From Piscibacillus halophilus (GTDB taxonomy: Bacteria > Bacillota > Bacilli > Bacillales > Alkalibacillaceae): a stretch of 34,449 nucleotides of DNA. Shown piece by piece: positions 15,514-25,134 of the stretch. The position numbers and the translations under genes are program-made. Position 1 is the stretch's first letter, and each line of letters starts with the position of its first letter. The stretch spans positions 1 to 34,449 of the forward strand of contig NZ_FOES01000029.1 in NCBI RefSeq assembly GCF_900110685.1, read 5' to 3'. The notes below the pieces were generated by a model. It was not told where the DNA came from. It saw nothing but the letters and a program-made list of their open reading frames with translations, and searched no databases.

Positions 15514-17856
15514 CTACTTCAGTTCTAAAATTGTTACACCATTTCCTCCCTCATTTGGATGTCCAAAACGTTTTCCTTTTACGGAACGGTGTTCGTCTGC
15601 AAATTTTTGTACGGCCTTCATTAATGCACCTGTTCCCTTACCGTGTATAATGGAAACCTGATGATAATTTGCTAATAAAGCTTCATCTAAATATTTTTCT
15701 AAACGTTGTAATGCATCCTCATACCGTTCTCCCCGTAAATCTAATTCAGGTTTAACATGATAGGCACTTCCTTTTACAGATGCCATAGGTTTCGTTTTTA
15801 ACGGATCTGGTCTCTTCACAAATTCTAACTGTTTTGCAGGAACTTTCATTTTGAGAATCCCTAACTGAACTTCATATTCACTTTCGCTGATTTTCTCCAC
15901 GATATGACCATTTTGATTAAACGATAGAACATGCACTTCATCTCCAGGTTGAAAGTGTTGTACTTTTTTCGCTTCTTTCTTAGGTCGTTCTTCAGTTTGT
16001 TCGAATTGTTCTTTTTGGTCAGACAACTTTTTCTTGGCATCGATAAAACGATGTTCTTTCACATTAGCTTCATCACGCATTTGTCTGATTTCTTCAAGGA
16101 TTTGTTCAGCTTCTTCTTCGGCTTTTTCAACAATTTTGGTTGCTTTTTCTTTCGCTCGATCCATATGCTGTTCTTTATTCTTTAAATATTGTTCATACTC
16201 TCGTCTTAAACTGTTATATAAACCTGTTGCTTCTTGGAGATAATCATCTGCTTCACGATATTGTTCTTCAGCTTTTCTCCTGGATTGTTCTAATGAAGCA
16301 ATCATGTTCTCTACTGACCTAGAGTCTTCGTTCACCATTGATTTGGCCTGCTCGATAATGGATTCATTAAGTCCTAATCTTTTAGAAATATCAAATGCGT
16401 TACTTCTTCCTGGTACACCTAATAACAATCGATAAGTAGGTTGTAACGTTTGCACATTAAACTCAACAGAAGCATTAATGACTTCCTCACGATTATATCC
16501 ATAAGCTTTAAGCTCTGGATAATGGGTGGTAGCAATGACACGCGCATTTCTTTCAACAACAAAATCTAAAATCGCCATTGCTAGCCCAGCCCCCTCTTGA
16601 GGATCTGTACCTGCACCTAGCTCATCAAATAATACCAGTGAATTATAGTTCACATCTTCTAAAATTTGGACAATATTACTCATATGAGATGAAAATGTGC
16701 TTAAACTTTGTTCAATGGATTGTTCATCACCAATATCCGCAAAGACATGGTCAAATACGGCAAGTTCACACCCATCTTGAGCAGGGACTTGTAAGCCCGA
16801 CTGTGCCATTAACGTACATAGTCCAACCAATTTTAATGTAACGGTTTTACCACCTGTGTTAGGTCCTGTGATCACTATCGCAGTATAATCTTTACCTATT
16901 TCGACATCATTACTTACCACTTCATCGTCTGAAATCAATGGATGTCGTGCTTGACGCATATTAATATAACCATCTTGGTTCATCCTAGGTTTCGCTGCTT
17001 TAAGTTGATGAGATAACTTACCTTTTGCAACGATAAAATCGATTTGTTGTAAAATATCAACGTTATACCTTAAAACTTCTGCATCTTCCTGTACAAGAAT
17101 AGACAGTTCTCTTAGTATCTTTTCGATTTCCTGTTCTTCTTCTATTCGAGCTTCTTGGAGTTTATTGTTGAGTTCTACCACCGATTGAGGTTCTATAAAT
17201 AATGTTTGACCAGACGCTGACTGATCGTGAACAATCCCTCCAAAGGCTGAACGATATTCATGCTTTACGGGTAACACATAACGATCATTTCTTATTGTTA
17301 CAATCGAATCTGACAGCATATTACTTTTCGATTTAGTATATTGATCTAACTGATCTCTCACACGGCTTTCGAAAGTTCTAATTTGATTTCGAATTGTACG
17401 AAGTTTACTTGAAGCACCATCCATTATATGACCATGATCATCTATACAATTTTTAATCGAACGTTCTAACTGATTAAGCAAAACAATTTCATTTGTATAA
17501 CTTTCTAAAATAGGTATCTCGACATCCTCTAAGGCTTCTATAAATGTTTTCAACTGTTTTGATCCATAGAGGGTGTTAGCAATGTCTAATAATTCATTTG
17601 CTGTTAACATACCACCAATCGTGGCACGTTTAATAGCAGGACGAATATCCGTTATGCCACCTAAAGGTACATGCCCTTTTAATCTTAAGATTGTAACAGC
17701 TTCATCCGTCTCTTCCTGCCATTGAGTGACCTCATTTAATTCTATAGATGGGAAAAGTTTAGCCACTTTCTCCTTACCTAAACTAGTTGCCGCATGTCCT
17801 TCTAACCATTCTTTTATTTTGGCAAATTCTAACTGATTAAGAATTTTTTCATTCAT
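15514..17856 (-). CDS. mutS2: Endonuclease MutS2 / ribosome-rescue ATPase
   Basis: MutS2 is a MutS-like ATPase with a C-terminal Smr nuclease domain; proposed roles are suppression of recombination and, in B. subtilis, rescue of collided ribosomes. The 780-aa protein shows Walker A GPNTGGKT at 331-338, Walker B LVLFDELGAGTDPQEGAG near 408-425, a coiled-coil region around 520-630 rich in Glu and Lys, and the Smr domain at about 705-780 with LDLRGERYEDAL and HGKGTGALM. It lacks the mismatch-recognition domain of MutS1. ATG at 17856 follows AAAAAGGTG and lies one base after the polX stop, so the pair is translationally coupled. Confidence 0.96.
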   Translation of the reverse strand: MNEKILNQLEFAKIKEWLEGHAATSLGKEKVAKLFPSIELNEVTQWQEETDEAVTILRLKGHVPLGGITDIRPAIKRATIGGMLTANELLDIANTLYGSKQLKTFIEALEDVEIPILESYTNEIVLLNQLERSIKNCIDDHGHIMDGASSKLRTIRNQIRTFESRVRDQLDQYTKSKSNMLSDSIVTIRNDRYVLPVKHEYRSAFGGIVHDQSASGQTLFIEPQSVVELNNKLQEARIEEEQEIEKILRELSILVQEDAEVLRYNVDILQQIDFIVAKGKLSHQLKAAKPRMNQDGYINMRQARHPLISDDEVVSNDVEIGKDYTAIVITGPNTGGKTVTLKLVGLCTLMAQSGLQVPAQDGCELAVFDHVFADIGDEQSIEQSLSTFSSHMSNIVQILEDVNYNSLVLFDELGAGTDPQEGAGLAMAILDFVVERNARVIATTHYPELKAYGYNREEVINASVEFNVQTLQPTYRLLLGVPGRSNAFDISKRLGLNESIIEQAKSMVNEDSRSVENMIASLEQSRRKAEEQYREADDYLQEATGLYNSLRREYEQYLKNKEQHMDRAKEKATKIVEKAEEEAEQILEEIRQMRDEANVKEHRFIDAKKKLSDQKEQFEQTEERPKKEAKKVQHFQPGDEVHVLSFNQNGHIVEKISESEYEVQLGILKMKVPAKQLEFVKRPDPLKTKPMASVKGSAYHVKPELDLRGERYEDALQRLEKYLDEALLANYHQVSIIHGKGTGALMKAVQKFADEHRSVKGKRFGHPNEGGNGVTILELK

Positions 17857-17857
17857 A

Positions 17858-19573
17858 TTAATCACCTTTTTTCTGCTTTAAAAAACGCACTAAGTCATTC
17901 ATACTCCAAGTATTTACGACCGTCTCTCTCTTAATTAACCCTTTGCGCGCTGCTTGAACTCCAACTTTCATATCGTCTAGCATTTTGAAATTATGTGCAT
18001 CTGTATTAATGGCAACTTTTGCCCCTTTTTCTTGTGCTACTTGTAACCAATTCCATGATAAATCTAAACGGTTGGGATTCGCATTTAATTCAATAATAGT
18101 ATTCGTCTCAGCAGCACGATCTATAAACAGTTCTAAGTTTACTGGATATCCATCTCGTTTACCAATTAAGCGTCCTGTTGGATGGGCAATCATATCCACA
18201 TAAGGACTCTCTAAAGCAGTCATTAGACGTTCCATAATTTTTTCTTCTGATTGATTGAAGCTTGAATGAATAGAAGCTATGACAAAGTCAAGCTGTTTTA
18301 ATACATCCTCATCAAAATCTAATTGTCCATCAGGTAAAATATCCATCTCAATTCCAGATAAAATTGTTAACTCAGAATGTTTCTCGTTCCATTCTTTTAT
18401 TTTTTTGTTCTGTTCAAGAAGACGTTTTTCATTTAGACCGTTTGCGACTCGTAAAAACTTAGAATGGTCCGTAATCGCCATATATTCATAACCTTTTTGA
18501 ATAGCTTTTTCCGCCATCTCATCAATAGATTGTGCTCCGTCACTCCAAGTCGTGTGCATGTGTAAATCACTACGTATGTGTTGTAGATCGACGAGTTCAG
18601 GCAGGCTTTCTATCGATACTTCTTCCCCTGTTTCACGAATCTCAGGTGGTAAGTACGGTAAATCGAGGAAATTAAATAATTCTTCTTCAGTTGTAAATGT
18701 GTGAATTTGACCCGACTCACTTTCCTCAATTCCATATTCACTTATTTTATATCCTTTTTCTTTTGCTAATCTACGCATTTCAACATTATGTTCTTTAGAC
18801 CCCGTAAAATGATGAAGGGTCGTCACAAAATGATCTGGTTCAATTAGACGAAAATCGACAGAGATATTCCATTCCCCTTCAACCATAACTGTCACTTTAG
18901 TTGACCCCTTAGAAACCACTTCAGTAACCATCGGTAATTGTACAATTTGATCTGCTACGCTTTCTGGATGATCGGTTGCTACAATAAAATCTAAGTCTTT
19001 AACTGTTTCTTTCAGGCGCCTTAATGAACCTGCAATCGAAAAATCTTCTATCTCGCGCATCATTCGAAGATGTGATTCAATGACTTCTTTAATTGGAATA
19101 ACATACGAAACAGGTAAACGATCTGGCCTTAAACTAGCATCATCTAAAGCTTTCAATATTTTCTCCACAGACTTCTTACCAAAACCGCTCATCGATTCAA
19201 CTTCTCCATTTTCACAAGCTTTGCGTAGAGTAGCTTCATCAATGACACCAAGCTCTTGGTATAGCCTTGAAAGTTTTTTACCACCTAAACCTTGAATCTT
19301 AAGTAAAGGTATAAGACCTTTCGGCACTTCTTCTACTAATGAGTTGAGAGTCTCTGTCTCCCCTGTTTCTATAAATTCTTCAATAATAGCCTTAGTCCCT
19401 TTACCAATCCCATTTATCGAGCCAACATCGTCTATTTCGTTTAAAGATCGATCATCTCTTTCTAAAGCTTGGGCAGCCTTGCGATAGGCTGATATTTTGA
19501 ATGCATTCTCACCTTTTAATTCTAAGTATGTTGCGATTGCTTCTAAGTGCTTAATTACTTGTTTTTTATCCAT
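17858..19573 (-). CDS. polX: DNA polymerase/3'-5' exonuclease PolX
   Basis: Bacterial family X polymerase with a C-terminal PHP exonuclease, implicated in base-excision and gap-filling repair. The 571-aa protein starts with helix-hairpin-helix motifs (ISAYRKAAQAL, VGSINGIGKGT, IQGLGGKKLSRL). The nucleotidyltransferase palm follows: GSLRR at 182-186 and the catalytic acids in DLDF (D193, D195), with D240 in SVDFRL. The PHP domain begins near 335 with DLHMHTTWSDG. The ATG at 19573 is picked from two adjacent ATGs because it aligns with the start of the B. subtilis protein and has AAAGGTGG about 8 bases upstream. A hairpin terminator lies only 28 bases before it. Confidence 0.95.
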   Translation of the reverse strand: MDKKQVIKHLEAIATYLELKGENAFKISAYRKAAQALERDDRSLNEIDDVGSINGIGKGTKAIIEEFIETGETETLNSLVEEVPKGLIPLLKIQGLGGKKLSRLYQELGVIDEATLRKACENGEVESMSGFGKKSVEKILKALDDASLRPDRLPVSYVIPIKEVIESHLRMMREIEDFSIAGSLRRLKETVKDLDFIVATDHPESVADQIVQLPMVTEVVSKGSTKVTVMVEGEWNISVDFRLIEPDHFVTTLHHFTGSKEHNVEMRRLAKEKGYKISEYGIEESESGQIHTFTTEEELFNFLDLPYLPPEIRETGEEVSIESLPELVDLQHIRSDLHMHTTWSDGAQSIDEMAEKAIQKGYEYMAITDHSKFLRVANGLNEKRLLEQNKKIKEWNEKHSELTILSGIEMDILPDGQLDFDEDVLKQLDFVIASIHSSFNQSEEKIMERLMTALESPYVDMIAHPTGRLIGKRDGYPVNLELFIDRAAETNTIIELNANPNRLDLSWNWLQVAQEKGAKVAINTDAHNFKMLDDMKVGVQAARKGLIKRETVVNTWSMNDLVRFLKQKKGD

Positions 19574-19597
19574 CATTTTAACCACCTTTATACTCAC

Positions 19598-19638
19598 TTT
19601 AGGCAAAAGAAAGAGGTTGACTCACTTGAGTAACCTCT
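19598..19638 (-). terminator. Hairpin terminator between cvpA and polX
   Basis: AGAGGTT (19612-19618) pairs with AACCTCT (19632-19638), extended by ACTC/GAGT (19620-19623 and 19628-19631), followed on the minus strand by TTCTTTTG. It lies 6 bases after cvpA and only about 25 bases before polX, so polX-mutS2 expression must come from read-through or a very close promoter. Confidence 0.65.
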
Positions 19639-19644
19639 CCTTGT

Positions 19645-20184
19645 TTAGTTTACAGTTGTGAACCACTTATCTTTTAATTGCTCCGAAAAGACAGGAGTTT
19701 TCTCAATAATAAACGTTGCCAGTGCTGAATCATTGATTAAATTTTGTACAGTTTCCACCGGCACTAATGACGCAAAGAAAAGTACAACAAATAATATGAC
19801 ATACATTTCAAGAAATCCTAAAATTGCACCTAACAAATTATTGACGCTATTTAACACTGGTAAATGTGCGACAAAGTCTAATAGATTCGCGATAATCTGC
19901 ATAATAATCTTGACAATAAGAAAAATCACAAAAAAAGCAATTCCATTATAAAATGCCTGCTCTAAATCAACAGAATTAAATAATTCTCCCCAAAAGGAAT
20001 CTTCAGATAAAACTGGATAAGGAATCCAAAGTTCAAGCTTAGCAGCTAATTCTCTGAAGTAAAGTATAGCGATGATAAATGCTACAACAAACCCTGTTAA
20101 GTGTAAAATTTGCAATATAAAACCACGTTTTAATCCGATTAAAAATCCTATAATTAATAGTATAAAAATTATTAAGCTAACCAT
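19645..20184 (-). CDS. yshB: CvpA/YshB family membrane protein
   Basis: A 179-aa integral membrane protein of the CvpA (colicin V production) family. Four hydrophobic segments are seen at about 2-20, 25-42, 75-100 and 112-135, with the family motif GLKRGFILQILHLTGF after the first. The biochemical role of the family is unsettled. ATG at 20184 (MVSLIIF) overlaps the last 8 bases of zapA, as in the B. subtilis yshA-yshB pair; the frame is open for nine codons upstream inside zapA but these are hydrophilic and unlike the family. A terminator follows the stop. Confidence 0.9.
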   Translation of the reverse strand: MVSLIIFILLIIGFLIGLKRGFILQILHLTGFVVAFIIAILYFRELAAKLELWIPYPVLSEDSFWGELFNSVDLEQAFYNGIAFFVIFLIVKIIMQIIANLLDFVAHLPVLNSVNNLLGAILGFLEMYVILFVVLFFASLVPVETVQNLINDSALATFIIEKTPVFSEQLKDKWFTTVN

Positions 20185-20449
20185 TTTTTCGTCTGTTTTT
20201 CTCCCTTTCATTCTGTATTAAGGCATTGTATTCTTCTTTTAATTTTAAATAATCGCTCATTGTATTTAGAGCTGTTAATACAGCGAGTTGTGATGTATCT
20301 AAAGAAGGCTTGGCATAACGAAGCTCTTCCATTTTTTGATCAACCAGGCTTGCAACCATTTTTATATGTTGTGTAGACTCTTCACCGACAACAGTAAATT
20401 TTCTATTACTTATTTCGACTGTGATTCTATTTTTACCTGACTCTGACAT
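20177..20449 (-). CDS. zapA: Cell division protein ZapA
   Basis: ZapA binds FtsZ and bundles protofilaments, stabilising the Z ring. The 90-aa protein has the N-terminal ZapA fold (NRITVEISNRKFTVVG) and a C-terminal helix predicted as a coiled coil (LAVLTALNTMSDYLKLKEEYN onward, seen in pieces). GAGGAGG precedes a GTG-ATG pair; the ATG at 20449 is chosen. It overlaps cvpA by 8 bases. The gene is divergent from rnhC across about 134 bases. Length fits the 85-90 aa of Bacillus homologues. Confidence 0.93.
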   Translation of the reverse strand: MSESGKNRITVEISNRKFTVVGEESTQHIKMVASLVDQKMEELRYAKPSLDTSQLAVLTALNTMSDYLKLKEEYNALIQNEREKNRRKNG

Positions 20450-20526
20450 CACGAGTCCTCCTCAAATACATTTCTAAACCATATAGTAACACGTTTTAAT
20501 AGAAATGGGAAAGTAGATTGTTAGGA

Positions 20527-20554
20527 TTCATAGTTTTCAGCAGCGTGATATAAT
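20527..20554 (+). promoter_or_regulatory. Promoter of rnhC
   Basis: An extended -10, TGATATAAT (20546-20554), carries an exact TATAAT. The -35 TTCATA (20527-20532) is weak at a 16-base spacing, which an extended -10 can offset. The leader to the rnhC ATG is about 20-25 bases. Confidence 0.65.
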
Positions 20555-20583
20555 AATTATAGCATGAATAAAGGAGTCAATTT

Positions 20584-21504
20584 ATGGGACAAACTGTCAT
20601 TAAATTAAAACCAAATGAAATGAAGAAACTCATCCAGCATTATTCTCCTTACCGAGAATCCAAAACCCCACCACATTCTGTATTAGTGGCGACTATGAAT
20701 GGATGTAAAATAACGGCTTATGAATCAGGAAAAGTTCTTTTCCAAGGTCAACAACACTCTCAAGAAGCTCAAAAATGGGAATCTTCCGAGACAACATCAA
20801 CTAAATCCACTAACTCCAAGTCGAGTCAACATTCTCCTGGATTTCTTAAACAAGATCATATCGGATCAGATGAAGCAGGAACAGGCGATTACTTCGGCCC
20901 CATTACGGTAGCAGCTGTTTATGCGACAGAGAAACAACAAGCCTTACTTCGTGAGTTAGGAGTTAAAGATTCTAAAACTTTAAAAGACCCAACGATTAAG
21001 TCAATTGTTAAAGATATATTAAAAACAGATATCATTTATAGCTCATTAACTTTAAGTAATGAAAAGTACAATAAGTTACAGCGCAAAGGTTGGTCTCAAG
21101 GCCGAATGAAGTCTTGGATGCATCATCATGCTATTAAAAATGTGTTAAATAGAATGGATGACTCCATAGACCCTAGCGGAATTTTAGTAGACCAATTCTG
21201 CAAACCCGAAATTTTCCATAATCATGTAAAAGCAACAGGAGGTCAGCCAAGACAAGACCTTACTTTTATGACGAAAGCAGAAAGTTACTCCACACCTGTT
21301 GCAGCTGCTTCGATGATTGCGAGATATCGGTTTATTTATGAGATGGCTCGCCTATCAAAAGAAGTTGGCTTTGATTTACAAAAAGGTGCCTCTAAGGTTG
21401 TAGACCAACAAATCAAAAGAATTATCCAATCGAAAGGCGAGGCTTATTTAGACCAAGTAGCTAAAGTTCATTTTGCCAATACTAAAAAAGGAAAATCATT
21501 ATAA
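20584..21504 (+). CDS. rnhC: Ribonuclease HIII
   Basis: RNase HIII cleaves the RNA strand of RNA-DNA hybrids. The 306-aa protein has an N-terminal TBP-like substrate-binding domain (about 1-80) and the RNase H fold from about 90. Catalytic residues visible are D96 and E97 in GSDEAGTGDYFGP and D203 in LVDQFCKP, with the conserved VKDSKTL (127-133) and SYSTPVAAASMIAR loop. The SDEAGTG motif separates it from RNase HII. GGAG lies 8 bases before ATG. It is one of only two plus-strand genes, divergent from zapA and convergent with pheT. Confidence 0.95.
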   Translation: MGQTVIKLKPNEMKKLIQHYSPYRESKTPPHSVLVATMNGCKITAYESGKVLFQGQQHSQEAQKWESSETTSTKSTNSKSSQHSPGFLKQDHIGSDEAGTGDYFGPITVAAVYATEKQQALLRELGVKDSKTLKDPTIKSIVKDILKTDIIYSSLTLSNEKYNKLQRKGWSQGRMKSWMHHHAIKNVLNRMDDSIDPSGILVDQFCKPEIFHNHVKATGGQPRQDLTFMTKAESYSTPVAAASMIARYRFIYEMARLSKEVGFDLQKGASKVVDQQIKRIIQSKGEAYLDQVAKVHFANTKKGKSL

Positions 21505-21537
21505 CAGTTGACCAAACAGCCTTTTTTTAAACGAATA

Positions 21538-21585
21538 AACACCCCAGTCATGGAACTTACATACCATTGCTGGGGTGTTATTTTT
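21538..21585. terminator. Bidirectional terminator between rnhC and pheT
   Basis: AACACCCCAG (21538-21547) and CTGGGGTGTT (21570-21579) form a 10-bp stem extended by CATGG/CCATT pairing. TTATTTTT follows on the plus strand, serving rnhC. On the minus strand an AT-rich tail with a run of T lies about 10 bases further on, serving pheT. Confidence 0.75.
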
Positions 21586-24010
21586 AGCCTCGTAATACGG
21601 CTTGGTATTCGTTTTCTAAATGCTTAACAATTTTTTGTCTTGCTTCCTCTATCTCTTCATCCTTCAAGGTACGTTCGTCATTTTGGAAAATGAGGTTAAA
21701 AGCGATTGACTTTTTCCCTTCTTCCATATGCTCACCTTGGTAAACATCAAATACTCGCACAGTTTCTAGATGTGGTTGACCTTGTTCCTTGATAGCATCT
21801 TCTAGTTGTTTCGCTGGTAGATCACGATCGACAACAAAGGCTAAATCTTGTGCAATAGCTGGATATTTTGTAATCACTCGATAGTCTTCACGATATTGAA
21901 CAGCTTCTAATACTTGATCCAGGTTTAAATCAAAGACATAGGTGTCTTGTAAATCATATTCTTTTTGAACCGTTGGATGAACTTGACCGACATAACCGAT
22001 GATGTCATCGTTTAGTTTCATAACTGCTGTTCGTCCTGGGTGTAATCGATCTAGTTCAGCTTTTTCAAAAGCTACTTCTTCGTCATGTAAATGAACAAAT
22101 AACCCTTCTAATATGCCCTTAATTACAAAGAAATCAACCGGTTTTTTCTCACCTTGCCATGGATGGTCTTCCCATAACCCTGTGATTACACCAGCCACAC
22201 GCATGTTCTCCTCAGGTTGCTGATCTTTTTCTTTCTGTAAATAAATGGACCCTAATTCATATAACGCGACATTATATTGGTTACGAGCAACATTATGTTG
22301 AACGCTTGATAACAGTTCAGGTATAGCACTTAAACGTAAATGGCTGTGAAGATCTGTCATTGGTAAAGCCAATGCAACAGGCTCTAAACCTAATGCTTTA
22401 ATTTCTGGACTAACAAATTGATTTGCCCAATCTTCTTTAGTTAATGAGTAGGTCAAGGACTCATTTAATCCAGCTTTCTGTAAGTACTGATTAACTTCTC
22501 TAACTAATTTTTGACGAGGAGTTAGACCACCTTTTTTCATAACACCTTCTGGTAATGTATAAGGGATCCGGTCATAACCATACAAACGCGCAATTTCTTC
22601 AACCATATCTTCTTTAATCGAAATATCACGACGACGTGCAGGTGCTTTAACCGTAAAGGATTCACCGTTCACTTCGTAATCCAAACGTAGTCGTTCAATA
22701 ATATTTTTCATCTCATCAATCGCAATCTCTGTACCGATACGTTGATTGATCTCACTAGCTGTAAATTCAACTATCTTAGGATTCCATTCTGTTGAACCCT
22801 TTTCAACCATTTCTCCTAAAACTTTTCCACCAGCAATTTCAGATAACAGTTGGGCCGCACGAGTAGCCGCTTCTTTAACACGTGTTATGTCTACACCTTT
22901 TTCAAAACGAGAACTTGCTTCACTGCGCAATCCGTGATCTTTAGACCCTTGACGAACAACAGAAGGGTTGAAATAAGCAGCCTCTAGTAAAACCGTGGTC
23001 GTATCATCTTGTACTTCAGATTCTTCGCCACCCATTACACCTGCAATAGCATGAGCACTTTGCCCATTCGTAATGACTAAATGTTCAGGAGATAAAGTAC
23101 GTTCTTCTCCATCTAACGTTATGATTGTTTCTCCTTCGTTAGCCATACGGGTGACGACTTTTTGAGATTTAAAACGATCATAATCGAAAGCATGTAACGG
23201 CTGTCCGTATTCCATTAAGACATAGTTCGTAATATCTACAACATTGTTAATCGGACGGATCCCCGCACTAATGAGTCTGTTCTGTAACCAAAGCGGAGAT
23301 GCTTTAATATCGAGATCTTTTATAATCCATGCCCCGTAATACGGATTAGCTTTATCATTTTCAATCTCAACTGAAATATAATCTGATGAAAGCTCATTCT
23401 CAATATAAACAGTTGGTTCTGGTAACTTAAGATCTTTTTCATAAACCGCTGCGACATCATAAGCTACTCCAATCATGCTCAAGCAATCAGAACGATTGGC
23501 AGTTAACTCGATTTCAATAACCGCGTCATCTAAATTTAATAATGGACATGCAGGTTCACCAACCGCCACTTCTTCATCAATAACGTAAATTCCATCTTTA
23601 AAGTCCTCTGGAACATACTTATCTTCAAAGCCTAACTCTTGTAAAGAACAAATCATCCCTTCTGATACTTCTCCACGTAATTTGGCTTTTTTGATTTTTA
23701 GTCCACCAGGCAAACGAGCACCAGGCTTTGCTACTACAACATACTGACCTTCGGAAACATTTGGAGCACCGCATACGATTTGTGCACGTTCACCGTCTCC
23801 GACATCTACTTGACATAAATTTAATTTATCAGCATTCGGATGTTGTACACATTCTTGTACATACCCAACTACAATATTTTCATCATTTAATACTGGACCT
23901 CTTACTTCTTCAACTTCTAGTCCCGCTTTTGTTATATCTTCAGCTAAATCTTCCGTACTAATTCCATCTAAATCTACGTACTGTTCTAACCATTTTCGCG
24001 ATACTAACAT
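21584..24010 (-). CDS. pheT: Phenylalanine-tRNA ligase beta subunit
   Basis: PheT pairs with PheS in the alpha2-beta2 enzyme that charges tRNA-Phe. The 808-aa protein has an N-terminal tRNA-binding (EMAP-like) domain at about 40-155 (VGYVQECVQHPNADKLNLCQVD seen in pieces), the B3/B4 editing domain around 205-385 (HAIAGVMGGEESEV, EASSRFEKGVD), a B5 domain near 405-475, the catalytic-like core, and the C-terminal FDX-ACB anticodon-binding domain (about 715-808). It follows pheS by 19 bases with GAGGAGTG ahead. Length is close to the 804 aa of B. subtilis. Confidence 0.96.
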   Translation of the reverse strand: MLVSRKWLEQYVDLDGISTEDLAEDITKAGLEVEEVRGPVLNDENIVVGYVQECVQHPNADKLNLCQVDVGDGERAQIVCGAPNVSEGQYVVVAKPGARLPGGLKIKKAKLRGEVSEGMICSLQELGFEDKYVPEDFKDGIYVIDEEVAVGEPACPLLNLDDAVIEIELTANRSDCLSMIGVAYDVAAVYEKDLKLPEPTVYIENELSSDYISVEIENDKANPYYGAWIIKDLDIKASPLWLQNRLISAGIRPINNVVDITNYVLMEYGQPLHAFDYDRFKSQKVVTRMANEGETIITLDGEERTLSPEHLVITNGQSAHAIAGVMGGEESEVQDDTTTVLLEAAYFNPSVVRQGSKDHGLRSEASSRFEKGVDITRVKEAATRAAQLLSEIAGGKVLGEMVEKGSTEWNPKIVEFTASEINQRIGTEIAIDEMKNIIERLRLDYEVNGESFTVKAPARRRDISIKEDMVEEIARLYGYDRIPYTLPEGVMKKGGLTPRQKLVREVNQYLQKAGLNESLTYSLTKEDWANQFVSPEIKALGLEPVALALPMTDLHSHLRLSAIPELLSSVQHNVARNQYNVALYELGSIYLQKEKDQQPEENMRVAGVITGLWEDHPWQGEKKPVDFFVIKGILEGLFVHLHDEEVAFEKAELDRLHPGRTAVMKLNDDIIGYVGQVHPTVQKEYDLQDTYVFDLNLDQVLEAVQYREDYRVITKYPAIAQDLAFVVDRDLPAKQLEDAIKEQGQPHLETVRVFDVYQGEHMEEGKKSIAFNLIFQNDERTLKDEEIEEARQKIVKHLENEYQAVLRG

Positions 24011-24029
24011 TTACTCCTACACTCCTCTC

Positions 24030-25064
24030 TTAAACCCCATGGAATTGTTTCAAGAATCGAATATCGTTTGTATAGAAATGACGAATATCTTCTACACCAT
24101 ATTTCAGCATAGCGATTCGTTCAGGCCCCATACCAAATGCAAAACCTTTATATTGATTCGAATCAAACCCTGCCATTTCAAGTACATTTGGATGAACCAT
24201 TCCAGCACCTAGAATTTCGATCCATCCTGAGCCCTTACAAACTGAGCACCCTTCACCTTGACAAATCTTACACGAAATATCCATCTCTACAGAAGGTTCA
24301 GTGAAAGGGAAGAAACTTGGGCGTAAGCGAATGGCTCGATCTTCACCGAACATGTGCTTAGCAAAAACATTTAACGTTCCTTTTAAATCACTCATTCGGA
24401 TGTTTTCATCAACATATAACCCTTCAATTTGAGTAAACTGATGTGAATGTGTCGCGTCATCCGTGTCACGTCGATAAACTTTTCCAGGGCAAATAATTTT
24501 TACTGGACCTTGACCCTCATGTTTTCTTAACGTACGTGCTTGAACCGGAGACGTTTGAGTACGCATAAGCAATTCTTTAGTAATAAAGAATGTATCCTGC
24601 ATGTCACGTGCGGGATGGTTTTTTGGTAAATTTAATGATTCAAAATTATAGAAATCAGTTTCAACTTCTGGCCCTTCCGCAACCGAATACCCCATGCTTG
24701 TAAAAAGATCTTCAATCTCTCGAATTACTTTTCTTAATAAATGAGGACCACCTGCTTGTACGGGACGTCCAGGAAGTGTGACGTCTACAGCTTCTTCCTC
24801 AAGTTGTTGTTCAAGTGCTGCTTGCTCCAGTTTTGTTTTCTTAGTTTCAAGAGCCTCTGAAATTTCATCACGAATCTGATTAGCCAATTGACCAATCACT
24901 GGACGTTCTTCTTTTGAAAGCTTACCCATACCTTTTAAGACTTCTGTGATTTGACCTTTTTTTCCTAAGAAATAGACTCGAACATCTTGTAATGTTTTCT
25001 CATCTACAGCCGATTGGATTTGTTCCAACGCTTCTTCTTTTATTTCATTCAATCGTTCCTTCAA
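24030..25064 (-). CDS. pheS: Phenylalanine-tRNA ligase alpha subunit
   Basis: PheS is the catalytic subunit. The 344-aa protein has an N-terminal coiled coil (about 1-85) and class II catalytic motifs: [40 protein letters not shown], the motif 2 region [15 protein letters not shown] and motif 3 [17 protein letters not shown]. The start is TTG at 25064 with GAGGAGG 8 bases upstream; this gives exactly the length and N-terminus of the B. subtilis protein. An ATG 19 codons earlier lies in the T-box terminator region and is rejected. Expression is controlled by the T-box leader upstream. Confidence 0.95.
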   Translation of the reverse strand: MKERLNEIKEEALEQIQSAVDEKTLQDVRVYFLGKKGQITEVLKGMGKLSKEERPVIGQLANQIRDEISEALETKKTKLEQAALEQQLEEEAVDVTLPGRPVQAGGPHLLRKVIREIEDLFTSMGYSVAEGPEVETDFYNFESLNLPKNHPARDMQDTFFITKELLMRTQTSPVQARTLRKHEGQGPVKIICPGKVYRRDTDDATHSHQFTQIEGLYVDENIRMSDLKGTLNVFAKHMFGEDRAIRLRPSFFPFTEPSVEMDISCKICQGEGCSVCKGSGWIEILGAGMVHPNVLEMAGFDSNQYKGFAFGMGPERIAMLKYGVEDIRHFYTNDIRFLKQFHGV

Positions 25065-25099
25065 CTTATAAACCTCCTCATGATATATGTAATCCAAAT

Positions 25100-25134
25100 A
25101 AAAAAACTCCTCCCTTCTCAAAGGGACGAGTTTT
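25100..25134 (-). terminator. T-box terminator of pheST
   Basis: The minus-strand stem AAAACTCGTCCCTT / AAGGGAGGAGTTTT, with an internal G-G mismatch and a 4-base loop TGAG, is followed by a run of T (25106-25100). It overlaps the 3' half of the antiterminator, as in transcriptional T-boxes. Confidence 0.85.

Noticed and set aside
23728-23961. 77-codon His/Leu-rich ORF on the plus strand
   Set aside because: It is the antisense shadow of the pheT N-terminus.
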